Shown: positions 37,501-49,900 of the stretch, in pieces
How positions within the stretch are numbered: position 1 is the first letter of the stretch
Layout of the letters: every line of letters begins with the position of its first letter
Source of the DNA: Plasmopara viticola
Lineage: Eukaryota > Oomycota > Peronosporomycetes > Peronosporales > Peronosporaceae
Assembly (NCBI GenBank): GCA_001695595.3
Contig: MBPM02000003.1
Coordinates: 992,001 to 1,056,000, forward strand
DNA length: 64,000 nucleotides
Direction: 5' to 3'
Made by a program: the position numbers and the translations under genes
Notes under the pieces: generated by a model
What the model was told of the DNA's origin: nothing
Databases searched by the model: none
The model's input: the letters and a program-made list of their open reading frames with translations, nothing else

Positions 37501-38054
37501 ACGCGCGGATATCGTCACCATGTTCTCGGCTTATCTTTGACACAAACTCTTTACTGGCACGAATTCAATTAGAGTAATTGCACTCTAGTATTGCTGGCGG
37601 TTGAGCGTCTAACTGTTGTCATCAGTTAGAAGGTGCTTGTCGCTATTGTGTCCAGGGTTGAAGAGCACCGGTAGCATGAAAATTAATAGTGATTGGATCA
37701 AATTAAAATATGTATTTCAAGAAAATTGAGTTAGCAAGTTTAGATGCCACCCGGGACTATATGTGCTTGCGAGCCTCCTCGAGTACGTGAGCGCGATCTC
37801 GTCTGTTTGCACCATTGGAATAGCCTTTTAATTTGGATCTGCCGTCTAGCGCTAAACTTGTGGCGGTAAGAATTAAACAAATCAAATAAATACAAGGAGT
37901 TATTTTGCACAATGACGTCACATTTGATTAAAAATCGACGCTTTTCTAATTCTACTTCACTATGGCATTTAAAGTAATAGAAATCTAATTGACATCATGA
38001 CGATCATCATACACAGCTCAATTTTCACCCCGAAGAATTTTCCGTCCTACCGCG
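34549..38054. other. 3.5 kb region without a supported gene
   Basis: ORFs here are short and unrecognised; the longest forward one with even composition is 35466-35687. The sequence between ~36400 and 37700 has frequent stops in all frames. No transposon domain or repeat is evident. Confidence 0.5.
38016..38030 (+). promoter_or_regulatory. Initiator-like element of the mitochondrial carrier gene
   Basis: GCTCAATTTTCACCC lies 25-39 bp upstream of the ATG at 38055. It resembles the oomycete GCTCATT..CA initiator with one substitution in the core. Confidence 0.4.
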
Positions 38055-38933
38055 ATGTCTCCTCCGCCCGCATCTGGCAAGAAAGTCGGTCCACGCGACT
38101 TAGTGAATGGTGGCGTGTTACAGTGTTTAGAGGCGGCGACACTTGGCATGCCTTTTGAAGTCTGGAAAACGCGTATGGGCCGGTTTCGCACAGAGACAAC
38201 AGTGCAGGCCTTCCGCAACGTAATGCGAGAGGGCGGCGGCATTTCCGCCTTCTGGGCTGGCTTAGGTCCTAAGTTGGTCGAGTCGGCATCGAAAGGAGCC
38301 ATCTTGTTGTACTCTAAGGAAGCCATTGCCGACTCGTTGCTGGCTGCGGGCGTGGGCCAGAGTACCACAGGCTTTCTGGCCGGCGCCGGTGGCGGCGTGT
38401 GCCAGGTTGTGGTCATGGGTCCCTGCACCTTCCTAGTCACTGGTGCTGTCACGGGTGACCGCTCCATCTCCACCATGCAGCGTATCCACAATGTCTACGG
38501 TGCACACGGGATCAAGGGTTTCTACCCTGGCGGCACGGCTATTGCCTTTCGTCAAGCCACGAACTGGGCTTCGCGCCAGGGATTTACAGAGATTGTGCGT
38601 GGCCAATTTAAAGTGCTACTTCACAATGACAAGGACGCCAAGCTGACAGTGGCTCAAGAGGCTACCGCTGGTATTGTAGGCGGTGGCTTGGCGTGTTGGA
38701 ACCACCCGTTTGAAGTGGCACGCATTCAAATGCAGAGCGCTGCCGACCGTGGCGAGCCCAAACAAAATATGATACAAGTTTTTCGTACAGTGATCAAGGA
38801 GCAGGGATTTGGCGGGCTGTTTAAAGGTATCGTGCCACGTTTGGGCTTGGGCATTTGGCAGACACTTTTTATGGTCACTGGAGCGAAACTTGTACGCCAA
38901 GCATTAGAGGATAGTGAGGCCAAGAAAAGTTAG
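38055..38933 (+). CDS. Mitochondrial carrier family protein (YHM2/citrate-carrier-like)
   Basis: A single exon of 292 residues, the standard length for the mitochondrial solute carrier (SLC25) family: three repeats of ~100 residues, each with two helices. The first repeat has MPFEVWKTRM and the third HPFEVARIQM, both fitting the carrier signature Px[D/E]xx[K/R]. The second has the altered GPCTFLVTGA, as in some non-canonical carriers. The glycine-rich helix starts (GFLAGAGGGVCQVVVMGP, GIVGGGLACWNHP) and QGFGGLFKGIVPRLGL are typical. Together with the Cys/Asn-His-Pro context they suggest the YHM2-type citrate/oxoglutarate carrier, located in the inner mitochondrial membrane. The substrate assignment is tentative. 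No break or frameshift is seen. The gene stands alone between two gene-empty stretches. Confidence 0.8.
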   Translation: MSPPPASGKKVGPRDLVNGGVLQCLEAATLGMPFEVWKTRMGRFRTETTVQAFRNVMREGGGISAFWAGLGPKLVESASKGAILLYSKEAIADSLLAAGVGQSTTGFLAGAGGGVCQVVVMGPCTFLVTGAVTGDRSISTMQRIHNVYGAHGIKGFYPGGTAIAFRQATNWASRQGFTEIVRGQFKVLLHNDKDAKLTVAQEATAGIVGGGLACWNHPFEVARIQMQSAADRGEPKQNMIQVFRTVIKEQGFGGLFKGIVPRLGLGIWQTLFMVTGAKLVRQALEDSEAKKS

Positions 38934-41900
38934 ACGCTCTTGTGTGTACATAAGCAGTCATGCCACAAAATGCATGATTACGGCTGGACTTGTGCATTGA
39001 ATGCAGCATTCAGCGTCTGTAAGCGTTGAATTTCTTCATGTCAAAGTGAAAAATCTTCAAGGAAATTAGTGCAAGTCAAGTGAAAACGAAAATTGCAGTA
39101 TAAGCGCTGTTAGTGCGTGAATGCGAGGCGTTAAATAGCAAGAAAGTAATATGTTAGCAACGATACAAATTGCACTTTATACCGCCTTGTCCTTCTTGCC
39201 AAGACCACTTGAGTTTGCAATCTGTGACCTTTTCACGCCTTTTAAAGGTTGCGACTCAAACAGCACACTTTTCTGCCATCATGTACAGCACTTGTTCACA
39301 CAATCCTAAAGCGATTTTGTGAGTAGATATACCTTGACGTATGTTTTCTAGGTCGCTTTTAAAAAAATACCACATTGGCACAAGGAAAACTACGATCTAG
39401 CTTGTCAGCTTCTGCCACGTCAACTGCCTGCATAGACTCAAAACTTTAGATACCGATGTGAAACAAATCACCTTCAACCCTTTGACTTTAAATTGATGCA
39501 ATATGAGATGACACCATTCGATCCAAGACAAAACTTTGGTGAGCATGCATATTACAATACGCGGCGCGCCAATAACGTGCTTTGTACCACCTGTTTAAAT
39601 GCGTGCCTCGTCGAACGGCAAGTAATGTCAGTTTACAATGCACTTGCCGTTCGATCGATGAATCGGGAAGTAAAAGGCTCGGCACACCATCAACATCGCC
39701 TGACTCGGTTTGCTTTGAATATTTTCAAAATTACCTTCCTACTGCGAAAATGGTGAGATTCGTTGGCGAACGTAAGCTTAAGTAGATTTTTAGACAATTT
39801 CTGACGCTCAGTGCGACTTCGACGGATGAGCGGATCCCGCCAGTGCATTTCAAAAGCAAACTCGAAAATTTGTTCCCGTTCGCCCCTATCAAGAACTCAA
39901 TACTAAAAAGTTGATCGGGAGTTACGCCATCAACAACATTCTTACAAGTGAAAGCTGCTTTGTCTTTTGCCTTTGTATATGGGATGCAGCAAGTGAAAGG
40001 CAAAGCTCGCAAGTAAGTCTGTCGAAGCCTGCAAATTGTTTTTCATTTGTCAACTAGTTTCCCAACGAAATAGCCGAGAATGTCGTGTCCAACTATCGTT
40101 GCAGCAACAAGACAAACTCACCGGTTTTGATAAAAAAAATCTTGTGCTTGCGCTTCTTGTTGGTCTTCAATGAAATACAAACAACCACCATCTCGCCTTT
40201 TCGTCTTTGCTAAAAAAAGACAAGTATCTAATGATCGATGGATTCAATGCAGTTTGAGCTTTTTTGGTATCTTTGTAATGAACGTCAACATTCCCTTAAA
40301 CACCACCATGAGATCGTCAAAGGCGTTGACACGAGTCATTAGTTGTGCAAAGGGCAAGATACTATTGTCCGCAACAGAGTCATCCGATCCTTTTCCTAAA
40401 CGCTAGAAGACGCTCGAATTGTACCTGCTTCATCTTGGAATTTTGTTGCGCACATATCAATGACAAGTGTTCTCGTTAGTTTTCTTATCCTAAAGCAAGT
40501 ATTAGAAAGCAAAGTTAAGAATCACACGAGAATGCCAAAGCACTTTCACGAATGTAGACATTAAACTTACAGTTGGAAATGACGAGGAGTTGCACAGTTG
40601 CAAAGGGTGCCTTTAAGGAGATGAAATCATTTAAATGATGCACGTAGCCAATTTTGTTGCGTTTTTCAAGATGCTGACAAATAGGGCCTCCTCGTCAATG
40701 CATCTCCAGACTTACTAAGTTCGCGAAGCGGGAAATTTGTATGCTGGCAAAGTGGGGAGCTTAAGCATTTGTTTTGGCTTATTACTGTCAGAAAGTGGGC
40801 TCAATGCTGTCGTATAGAAGGTTGAAAAGAAAGAAAGAAGAGTTGGTTTACGGAAAAGATTAAAGGAAGTCAAAGTTGTGATCGCTTATTATTAGCCGGT
40901 AAGAATCTCGGGAACACTACAGCTGCACCGATCGTGCTTAGAATGGAGCCACAAAATATTGATGCCACCTGTTTTGTGCAGGTAGATTGCCATTTCAAAA
41001 GAGTCGCGATAACAAATTCAATCTTTTTTTACGAACTAGAAGTAGGACTTGAAATATTGGTGTTGTTCTTGTAACCCTTAAAGTGCATCTATTAGCTTTT
41101 CTAGACCGGATAAGTTTCGTATACTTTTCTGTGCACCTCCGTTTTGAGGTGCTATATAAGCCTATCGTCGCAGTTAATTAAAAAAATACGCGAGTGGAGT
41201 TTTGCATGATTCCATTTTTAAGCTCCCTGATAATCTTGCGACCTTCGTTCATCCGTCGGACGTACAGTAAGTGCTGGTCAAGACACTTGCCGAATTTTAT
41301 AGGTCTGCGGAAACAGCTACAATTGTAGCTCTCCCTGCCTACTAAGTACCTGGGGTGCGTCAAGACGCTCGTGTCTGCGAGCAATGGTTATGCTATAGGA
41401 ATTTAGTAGCTCAGGCTTCAGTGGCCACGGCCATAGCGCCTACTGTGGAGCCCGGGCTATGAAAAAAAGAAGGTCTGAGAGCTAATGGCTTCTTTTCTGG
41501 ACCAAGGGGGAAGAGGTGTCTAAATAAGCGGCCACAATTCAGACGATCAAGTGCTGTTACACTCAAAGTCTCTTGTAGATTAAAATCTAGACTCTCATCG
41601 GTATCGACACTCCACTTGAATGTTTTGTGCTTTGAGAGCACCTGAAGGGTGAGGCACAGTCAAACATAAGTCTGCCTAAGCGAGCTGTGATCTTCACAAA
41701 CTGTCACGCTCCTTTGCCTGCAAGCAAAGGAAGTCGAACCTCATGAAGACTAAAGAAGCTGTTCACCCCCTTAATGGGGCATCGATTCACTCCTAAGTCA
41801 GCGTGACTGAGCTCGAAAAGGGCCAAAGGGTAGGCTCGCCTTGCACGAAACTCTTTTGAGTGCCGGCAGCGACGAAAATATACCAATTCAAATCGGTTTT

Positions 41901-44900
41901 CAGGACTTTTTAGGACACGAATAGCCAGAAATAGACTCTCTTCTTCGAAATGTCATGGATGAGTAGTTCCTTAGCATGCAGTACATTAGTTATTATGATC
42001 ATAGGCCTGCTAATTGGGTCTTACTTAATAGCTGCCAAGAAAGGCAACCTTCGCTAATTTGGCTGCAATTTTTTTCACATGATGCTCATCTTTCCCGATA
42101 GTGTCGACAAAGGCATCTTTTTCTCGGCCAATGGCTCTGGTGAGTCGCTCGCAGAAGTCGCACTCTAGGGACAGGGTAGTGGTAGTGGCAGGGTGCCTTA
42201 CTGATACTCTACTAAGTGGTATGTAACTATACGCAGTATAGAAGCTAGCCCTTTATATCGAAGCAGCTCTTGAAGGAGAAATAAACACCGGTCAGATGCT
42301 GGTTGTACACACAAGAGTAAGAGTTTTTGCTTTATAAACTCTTGAGCGTCAACAAGAGTTAAGCGTCTTTAAGATTTGAGCCAATCAAAGTCGGCTGACC
42401 AATGGTCTTAGAGAGAGGGCAACAAAAACATGTATGTTTCCGCTTAGTCATGGTTCTAGCTTCCCTTAGGGATAAGTTATACTCGGCTGTAAAAGTTGAG
42501 GTTTTCGATGGCACAAAGTTTCTTCGTACACGAACAAGTACGACTTTAACATGGCCATATCATGGATAGGAAAGACCGTGTCCTCAACATATTAGCGAGG
42601 AAAGACCTTAGATGCGGGCCACCTGTCTCGCACAGCAATGATTTGGTGAGTAAAATTCTCGCCCCTTTCGTGAGTGCGGCTTCTTCAAACGGAAGTCAGG
42701 ACCGTTACACGGCAGAATCAATATAGAGCATTAATCTGATTCGTTTGAGGTTTTTTAGCTTGTGACATTGACGGATACGGGGCTTTCAAAGCTTAAGAGA
42801 CGGCTCGTCGAAGCTTATAGAAATAGAGCGAAGATAACTGTTGGAGTGAACGATTACTCTATATCAATTCATTTGTTTCACTTAAATCTGCCCTGCCTTT
42901 CATCAACTTACTCGTCTGATCTTGTGGCGTCACGGAATGGCATCATATACCCGGTCAACTTTAACAGACTTAGAAATCTTGTATATGCCGGTCACCATTA
43001 AATGGGTGCCGAATTCAACTGGCAGCCCCTGTAGCTAAATACTCCAAAGATAACGCGTTTAGATATGAGTTACAAAATTCACTATTACCAAGATGTGACA
43101 CTGAATTGATCTGTTGGCGTCACAAACAATCTCATAGAGAAGACACATATCCAAAGATTTTGATTGGTCGTCGTGCCACGGCAATCGTGCTAAAGAAGTT
43201 GTTGCCATTAAGTAAAGACCTACTGATGTCAAATCTTTGACGTTGCTGAGCTTTAGGCTAATTTAATTACCGAAATCAGACCAGGTGTTTTTCAAACATT
43301 AAGACTTCTAAAATGTAAATGCATCGCTATTGGACGCCACTTTAATCGTGCCTCGGTTTGTTGCATTTTGCTGGTGCCATGATAATTTGTCATTACCGCA
43401 ATTGATAATTACGTGTCAACATGTCGTACAGAAACTTCAGTATATGCACAGGGGATAGAGATAAGTAGTATTAGCTGTCACGATATGGAGATCTGTCACA
43501 ATGAATATGGTAAGACTTCATGCAAACCTCTCCGACAATTAGGTATCTAGATAGTCGCGAGCCAGAAAGCTGAAGGAATATGAATGGTTGAAACCTGCTC
43601 TTGGTCGGTTGCTTGTGTCTGAACGCGAGAACGCAGGAATTACTCTAAGTATTCCACCATTACCAAAACAAAAGCACAAACCATTGCTGCCAGGAGAGAC
43701 CAAGCTGTCAGTAATTTATAGAACTAGAAGAGCTGTGAGTCTTTGGCAAGAGAAGGTGGATACACAAAAAGTTGCTTCTCTACGATCTTTGGCTTCTGCC
43801 ACGAGCTCGAGCTAAAGACGGATTCAGCAGTCTTTTGTTCTTCTCGTGCTGATGTGTCCCGATCTTGTTTTTCCGTACAAAAATCCAGTGGTTAGCATTC
43901 CGCACGAAGCTGTGACCCCTTCCGCTCTTGTGGTCGTCTTCGTAAGTGAATCGCAATCAATTTACATCATCATTTTGTCGCCAAGGTCGGTAATCACGTT
44001 GCTGGTCTTTGTTCGAACAGCCTCAGTGCACGAACAATCAAGCACGGTGATAATGTTCGAAGCGCAACCGAGGATGACGTATCTAAAAGGCCGTTTTCGA
44101 AATAAGTTGGTCTTTACGACTTGGCCAATCACTTAGTGATCGCCAATCGACCACACTCTCACCGGCAACTACCTCTTGGTATGGGTGGCTGTTTTACTCT
44201 CTTTGACGGCTGGAGTTTCATGCAGGCGTGCTTACACACTCATCTCAAAATTTTCAGTATGGTTGATCTGAAAGATTTTTTTCTTCTCCAACCCAGACAT
44301 AATAAATACTCTAATTTCCAACCGAAGAGACCTTAATTTCAAAACGGCCAATTTATGTTCTTGCTGATAACAAGGCACTCTGTTTTTTATCCTATGGTAG
44401 AACATAATACCACTAGAAAAAGTGGCAACTCTACTTGAATCTTGAAATCAAATACAAAAGTGAAGTTTTCATCGTCCCCCTGTCTAAGCTTACGTAATGA
44501 GTCTACTTGGTGTATGGCATTTCCAGTATATACGAGGTAGTACTGACCCAAGCAAGCTTACCAGGGCTCTGAAGGCTGGCAACAAAGCGGTGTGCCTTCC
44601 TTTGAAGACATATGTATAACAGATTTGCTTTCTCCTATGCTAGTTCTTATCAAGTGTTCAATGTATGCATTAATACAGACCCCGAAATGCTCGGCTCGTC
44701 CTTTCTTTTAGTCAGGTGGAATTCCGAGTTCAAAATCATCTAGGCGCTATCGAGAAGAATTCCTTGGTGCTCGGTTGGACTAATTACGGATAGGCATAGT
44801 AATAGTTATCTAGTACTTGCTAGTGTTATGAATTTCTTAACCACTAAAGGCAGCGATCAAAAGTATGAGCCATCTTGACGCGGCACTGACAAATCAAACA

Positions 44901-47395
44901 TTTCTAGCCTTGTGGCAGGATGATTCGCTATAAGATGAATGACGGGATATAACATCAAGTACGACCCGTAAAGCATTACCCAAACTTCTCGATGGGTAGG
45001 CTTGATCGTGCATCGTTTGATACGAACACTATGGAGATTGACCCAGATCGTCCAGCTCTTCCACCTCAGTATAATTCTTACCAAGATCACGACCACATTT
45101 CTCCGCACTAATATCATAGTCCCTATAAGTTTTTGCGTGTTTTTAATCAACCCCGGCATAAAACTTGCGCTCCAGAGCACGCCGATATACAATTGCCGTC
45201 GACCCAAATAAGCTGACTGATATTCTGAGAAATAGCGACGAATATTTGTTGGTTTTGGTCTGACTAGATTATGAAGCAATTTTAAACATTCTTAGAACTA
45301 AAAGAGTTAAGAAAACGTGCCTTAGCTAGAGCTCTAAATCGATTAACCAAGGTCGTGTGTACCATCCGCCCAACTTTTCTCGAGAGAACAAGTGCATACA
45401 ATGCGCTTTTAAAAGAGTGGCATGGTGTACCACTCCGCTGAACGACTCCAGCACGACTCGTACCAATCTAAAACTATCAGAATATTTGAGCGCTTTGTAT
45501 ATAAGATGCGGTCATTTGGGCACGCATAGAGGTAGAGTAAAGGTGAATTTGCACCCGGAGCTTGCGTTCCCATCGCTCGGCTCTACATTTTAATGGCCGA
45601 GACCGCTCGGGTTTGCGTTGTCTCCGATTCGCCAAAGAAGCAAGATGCTCACTAAGCTCACAGAAGTAAGTAACTTCATTTAAGGAGGTGAGGGCTCAGG
45701 TAACCGCGCACCTGATCTTGAAATAGGCTTTCAATGAGCTGCAGTGGTGACAGCACCCCATACCGGGCTCAAGTCACCCTTGTCTACTAGCTAATCACGA
45801 ATTCATGTAAGACCTTTTTGCGAAGTTTCAAGTGGTGCTTCAACACGCACATAGTTGCCGGAAGGTTGCGCTGGAACTACAAACCCGATACTTTGATAGA
45901 AGAGTGGCCTCCTGAGAGCCCTTGCGGCACACGAAGCAGGTGAATAAAAAGATGCGCTATGGCTTCCATTGCCCTATCCAGTAGCCTATTTATCCCTCGT
46001 CGGACCCAAGTGTATGTAGACTTTTTAAGTGATTGCTTTTTTCGTTGTTACTCGCCGGTGGACGAGTTTCGCTCACGGAGCCATCTCGAAGAATATATTA
46101 TAAGCTGTCATATTTGACACTCTTCGTGGGGGCCCCAATTTCGGTGCAACTAAAGCGTCCGAAGGCAGATGTCTGCCATTTAAATCATGGACTTCTTGCT
46201 ATTATTTTGCTTTACATGTCCGGTGAGTCTAAAGTTGAGTTAATCACATGCAGGGCCGTACCCCCAGGCCATGATGCCTTCTTGAAAATGTTGTGAGGCT
46301 TCGTCGTGGTTCTATTGCCGTTTGATCTACCGGCATTTTTGTGTTAACAAATACATCCAATTTAAAAAAAATATAGCTTTGCAATTCAAGCCAATAAGGG
46401 CTTTTTTGCAATCTTTCAAGACCTGATGATTGAACTCTCCCTGTAACGCATATTAGAAACTCACGTTTTTTTTTTGAAAATATTGCGCAGGCCGTCAACA
46501 AAGGCTTCCAACTTGTTTCAGCAGCCGTTTTGACAATAAACTTTAGTATTAATATTCACGAATCAAAGCTTTGCTTGATGACTCCTAGAAAAAGCAGTGT
46601 TTGCTTCTTCAATTATCCAAATTGCTTCTGGGCAGTATGATGGGAAGTACCATCAGATTTGCATCCTATTAATAAACAGTAATTTGCAAGCTATGTTGCT
46701 TCAGACCGTCCTTGCACTCAATCAAGACTTGTTGGTGGTAATGAAGCCTCTTTAGCAGCAATGATGACAGAAATCACAAATACTTGTAGTCAATACGCAA
46801 CGCAAAGTTCTACTTTATGCTTGGTTATTGCAGAACTATTGGTATGATTCCTTAACGGGCAGTACCGCGCCCCATCTAGCCCCACATATGTACACCGTAT
46901 TACTCCATGCATGGTGCCATTCGAGCGTTAAGCACCAGAATTATCTCTCACGCGTACTGCAGCATGCATGACGATCTTGGTGCCATTGACTCGTATTACA
47001 TCTGTGTAGTTGTCACCACACTAATTCTAGTGATCAAGCGTCTTGTCGCACTCAAGCAAAAACTAGGCTCGAAAACGTCGAACTACACATCGCTGACGAG
47101 AACATTCATTTCAGCTTAGACTTGGAGCACATCAGTAATAATTGTTATTTATATCTTCTAGACGAAAAGTCGTAATTTCAAAATAATGACCAAACGGGCA
47201 CCAATGAGGGCTACCGGATCGTCAAATCCTTCAACGATGGTCAAGCTAAAGCCAAAATAGATTGCTTCAGCTACCAAAGTTGCCTATGCACCGAAACAAT
47301 CTTTTGCAAGATTTATTACAAAGACTTTCAGTTCCGTAGGTGGCGAGCCTTATAGCATTTTCCCGTGTGAAAAATGCTAAGGAACTCATGTCTTC

Positions 47396-47520
47396 CGCTC
47401 AATCTCGCCCAGTGGTCTAAAGACAACTACTCACGCCCCTCGCTCAAGCTCGTGCGGTAAGTGAAAGACACCTTATCACGCCTTTCGCTCAAACTCGCGC
47501 GGTGGTGTAGAGACACCTAT
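47396..47520. repeat. 45 bp tandem repeat, about 2.8 copies
   Basis: Units begin with CGCTCAA at 47396, 47441 and 47486, a constant 45 bp period. Each continues CTCG..C.GTGGT or similar, then a GACAAC/GACACC block. The units have diverged by several substitutions. Just upstream, TAGCATTTT and AAAATGCTA (47353-47379) form a short hairpin. It is non-coding as far as can be seen. Confidence 0.7.
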
Positions 47521-48429
47521 GGTATATATGGCGAGTACTCGCTTTCATTTCGATATTTTTATGACATCTACATCGAAAACATAGAACTAGATTTTCAAGG
47601 ATCTAAATTATAAATAATTCACTTAAGTGGACAAGAAAACACAGCCAAAAGTGTTACAGCTCCACCGTGTGTAATATGTGTACAGTGCCCATTCCTGCCC
47701 TACAAGTGTCAGGACTGAGTCGCATCTTCGAGGACTGAGGTAGCTATTTTTCTTGTTGACAAGCAGCAATTGGCGTATATGTTTCTTGCTTTGTTACATT
47801 TCTTACTGCGTGTAAAAATACTGTGAATAATTTGTGGAAAAACTATTTTTTCGCCGGATCGCAAGTGGGAAAAAGAACGAGGCACTAGAAGTTACTTGGC
47901 ATGAAAACAAAACACAAAAAAAGAGGGATGAGGAAGCGCGCGGAGATCACACGGATGGAGATTGATAGAGAAGTCGAATTAACGCGGCTGTCGCCTAGCA
48001 TATGAAACCTTGTGTACAAGCCGCCAAATACAAGTTAGATGAACGCGCGGTCGAAGTAGAGAATGAGTTCGGAAAACGCATCGGCCGCCGAGCTCTAAAA
48101 GACTTCTGAAGAGAAAGATAGATAACCCAATCGACGAATTCTTACCGTGTCTTAAGGACGATGAGATTTTCCAAAATTGGGCTGGAGCCACCACGAAAAC
48201 GTAAAAAGTTTAGCTGGAGCGTTTGGTACGACCGCCCAAGGTCTCAGTCAAGGTCTAAGGACACTCTTCTAGTTTCTAACCATACCACTCCAGGATTTAC
48301 TTCAGAAAGCCGAGTCGAAGCCAACCTTAAAGACAACATCCCAATTTTTATCAATTAAGCACAGCTCTTCCATTTTCGGTTTTCATTCTAACACTCAATG
48401 AGCCTTACAAATTTGACATACTTACTTCT

Positions 48430-48995
48430 TCGGCTTTTCGGTTGTAGTCCTCCAATCCAGTCAGCTTTAGGTCAAAACGTTTCGCTGCATTTGAAAGTTT
48501 AGTTTGATATGATTGCGGTATAGTGTATCTTGGATTAGCGAATAACGATTAAAATGTATATTTTCCTTCACGCTTCCTTGCAAAGAGAGACCCTAGATCG
48601 GTACATCAAAAATAACGGCTTCAAGGCTAAAGAAGGATGCATTTCAGAATTATTGGCTCGTGGCACTTGACTTTCCGACCAATAGTGCGCACTTTGAACG
48701 CACAATGAATTGGGCCGTCTTTTGGCAAAGCATAATAACATTGTAGCAAGGTAAGTCGAGACAGGCTCCAATCAACCTCGCCGAAATATATATATTAGTT
48801 GATCCTGGGTAAGCCGTGGCCATAAAAGAACGAGATTTATCTTGCCATATCAGTGCAGCACAAGGCTTATATACATCCTCCACGCTTCTAACATAGAAAA
48901 TCGTAATATACCGTTGCTTAGAAGGTCTGACAAAGACACAATTGTCGCACGCGTCCAGGTCTGAATGTAGCCACATAGAACTGTAGGTCATATTG
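48430..48995 (-). mobile_element. Possible decayed Copia reverse-transcriptase relic
   Basis: The minus strand encodes a block reading SDLDACDNCVFVRPSKQRYI, which resembles the 'D..D.CVF.R' stretch that precedes the YVDD box of Copia reverse transcriptase. It is followed by IFYVRSVEDV at the place where YVDD would be expected. Further on, another frame gives a 'F.RYSLIQDTLYR' string like the 'Y...LL..F' that follows in Copia. Several stops interrupt it. The similarity is weak and from memory of the family pattern only. Confidence 0.25.
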
Positions 48996-49844
48996 AGCCC
49001 TGTGAATTCTGTCTCGGCTCTTGGTCATCTACTTCGCCTATCGAGACATCGCACTTTTTGCACTGAATTTTCCATCTGTCATGCAGAATATTCATAGATG
49101 CATCGACTGGCAGAGTCTATCGTGTATAATCTTCAATAGATTTCAATTCTACTTGGCATGCAAAATCGCGGGCCCGCAAGCACTAAATTTTTCGTCGAAT
49201 TGCGAAACTTCGTGCACGCCTTGAAACTGCATACAACAGCTCAAAATCTGTGCACTCAAGCAATGTGTTAGGCAAAGAGTTGCAACGTTCTGTCCGCCTT
49301 GTCACTATCTGCAAATTCAATAATTATATTAATGTATTTGGCATCGTTTTGATGTGGCATAACAAAACCGCTTGTCAGAGCCAGAAGCTAAGTAGCTTTA
49401 CCAAACCTGTCGAAGTATATAATTAATAAAGTTGTAAATATTTGTACATTGTTCAGGAATAGCAAATGACGCGTGCTCATTGAAAAACAATTTTTAATCT
49501 ATATATTAAGATTAATTTCTTTGACTCGCAAAATTTAACCGTGAGTCTTGTACATTTATATTTATCCAATTAAAAAAAAATAATTTGAAGCAAGTAATAA
49601 TGCAAGGATTTCAATTTACAACATAGCTTGTTCAGGTTGAAAATATCGAATAGGTGGTACTCCTACAATATTCATTCTTTTTTATGCTATAAATACATGC
49701 TCCATATTTGAAGAAGGTGTCTTAAAACAGTCTTATAGGTAGCACTCGGCTTACAAATCGTATGAATCATGTGGGTCTGATGTATTTTCTATTAAGGCAT
49801 ACTTAAGTATGGTGTTCAGGGATTCCTTATCAAATTTTCACTAC

Positions 49845-49900
49845 TTAACGGAGTGAAGCACGAATCCACACTAATTAACGGAATGAAGCACGAAATTACG
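49845..49900. repeat. 30 bp direct duplication
   Basis: TTAACGGAGTGAAGCACGAA (from 49845) recurs as TTAACGGAATGAAGCACGAA (from 49875), 30 bp apart, with one substitution. A short local duplication; no function is apparent. Confidence 0.6.

Noticed and set aside
44121..44336. KIFSMVDLKDFF string like a reverse-transcriptase block
   Set aside because: Only one short match; the expected neighbouring blocks and YxDD are absent, so chance is likely.
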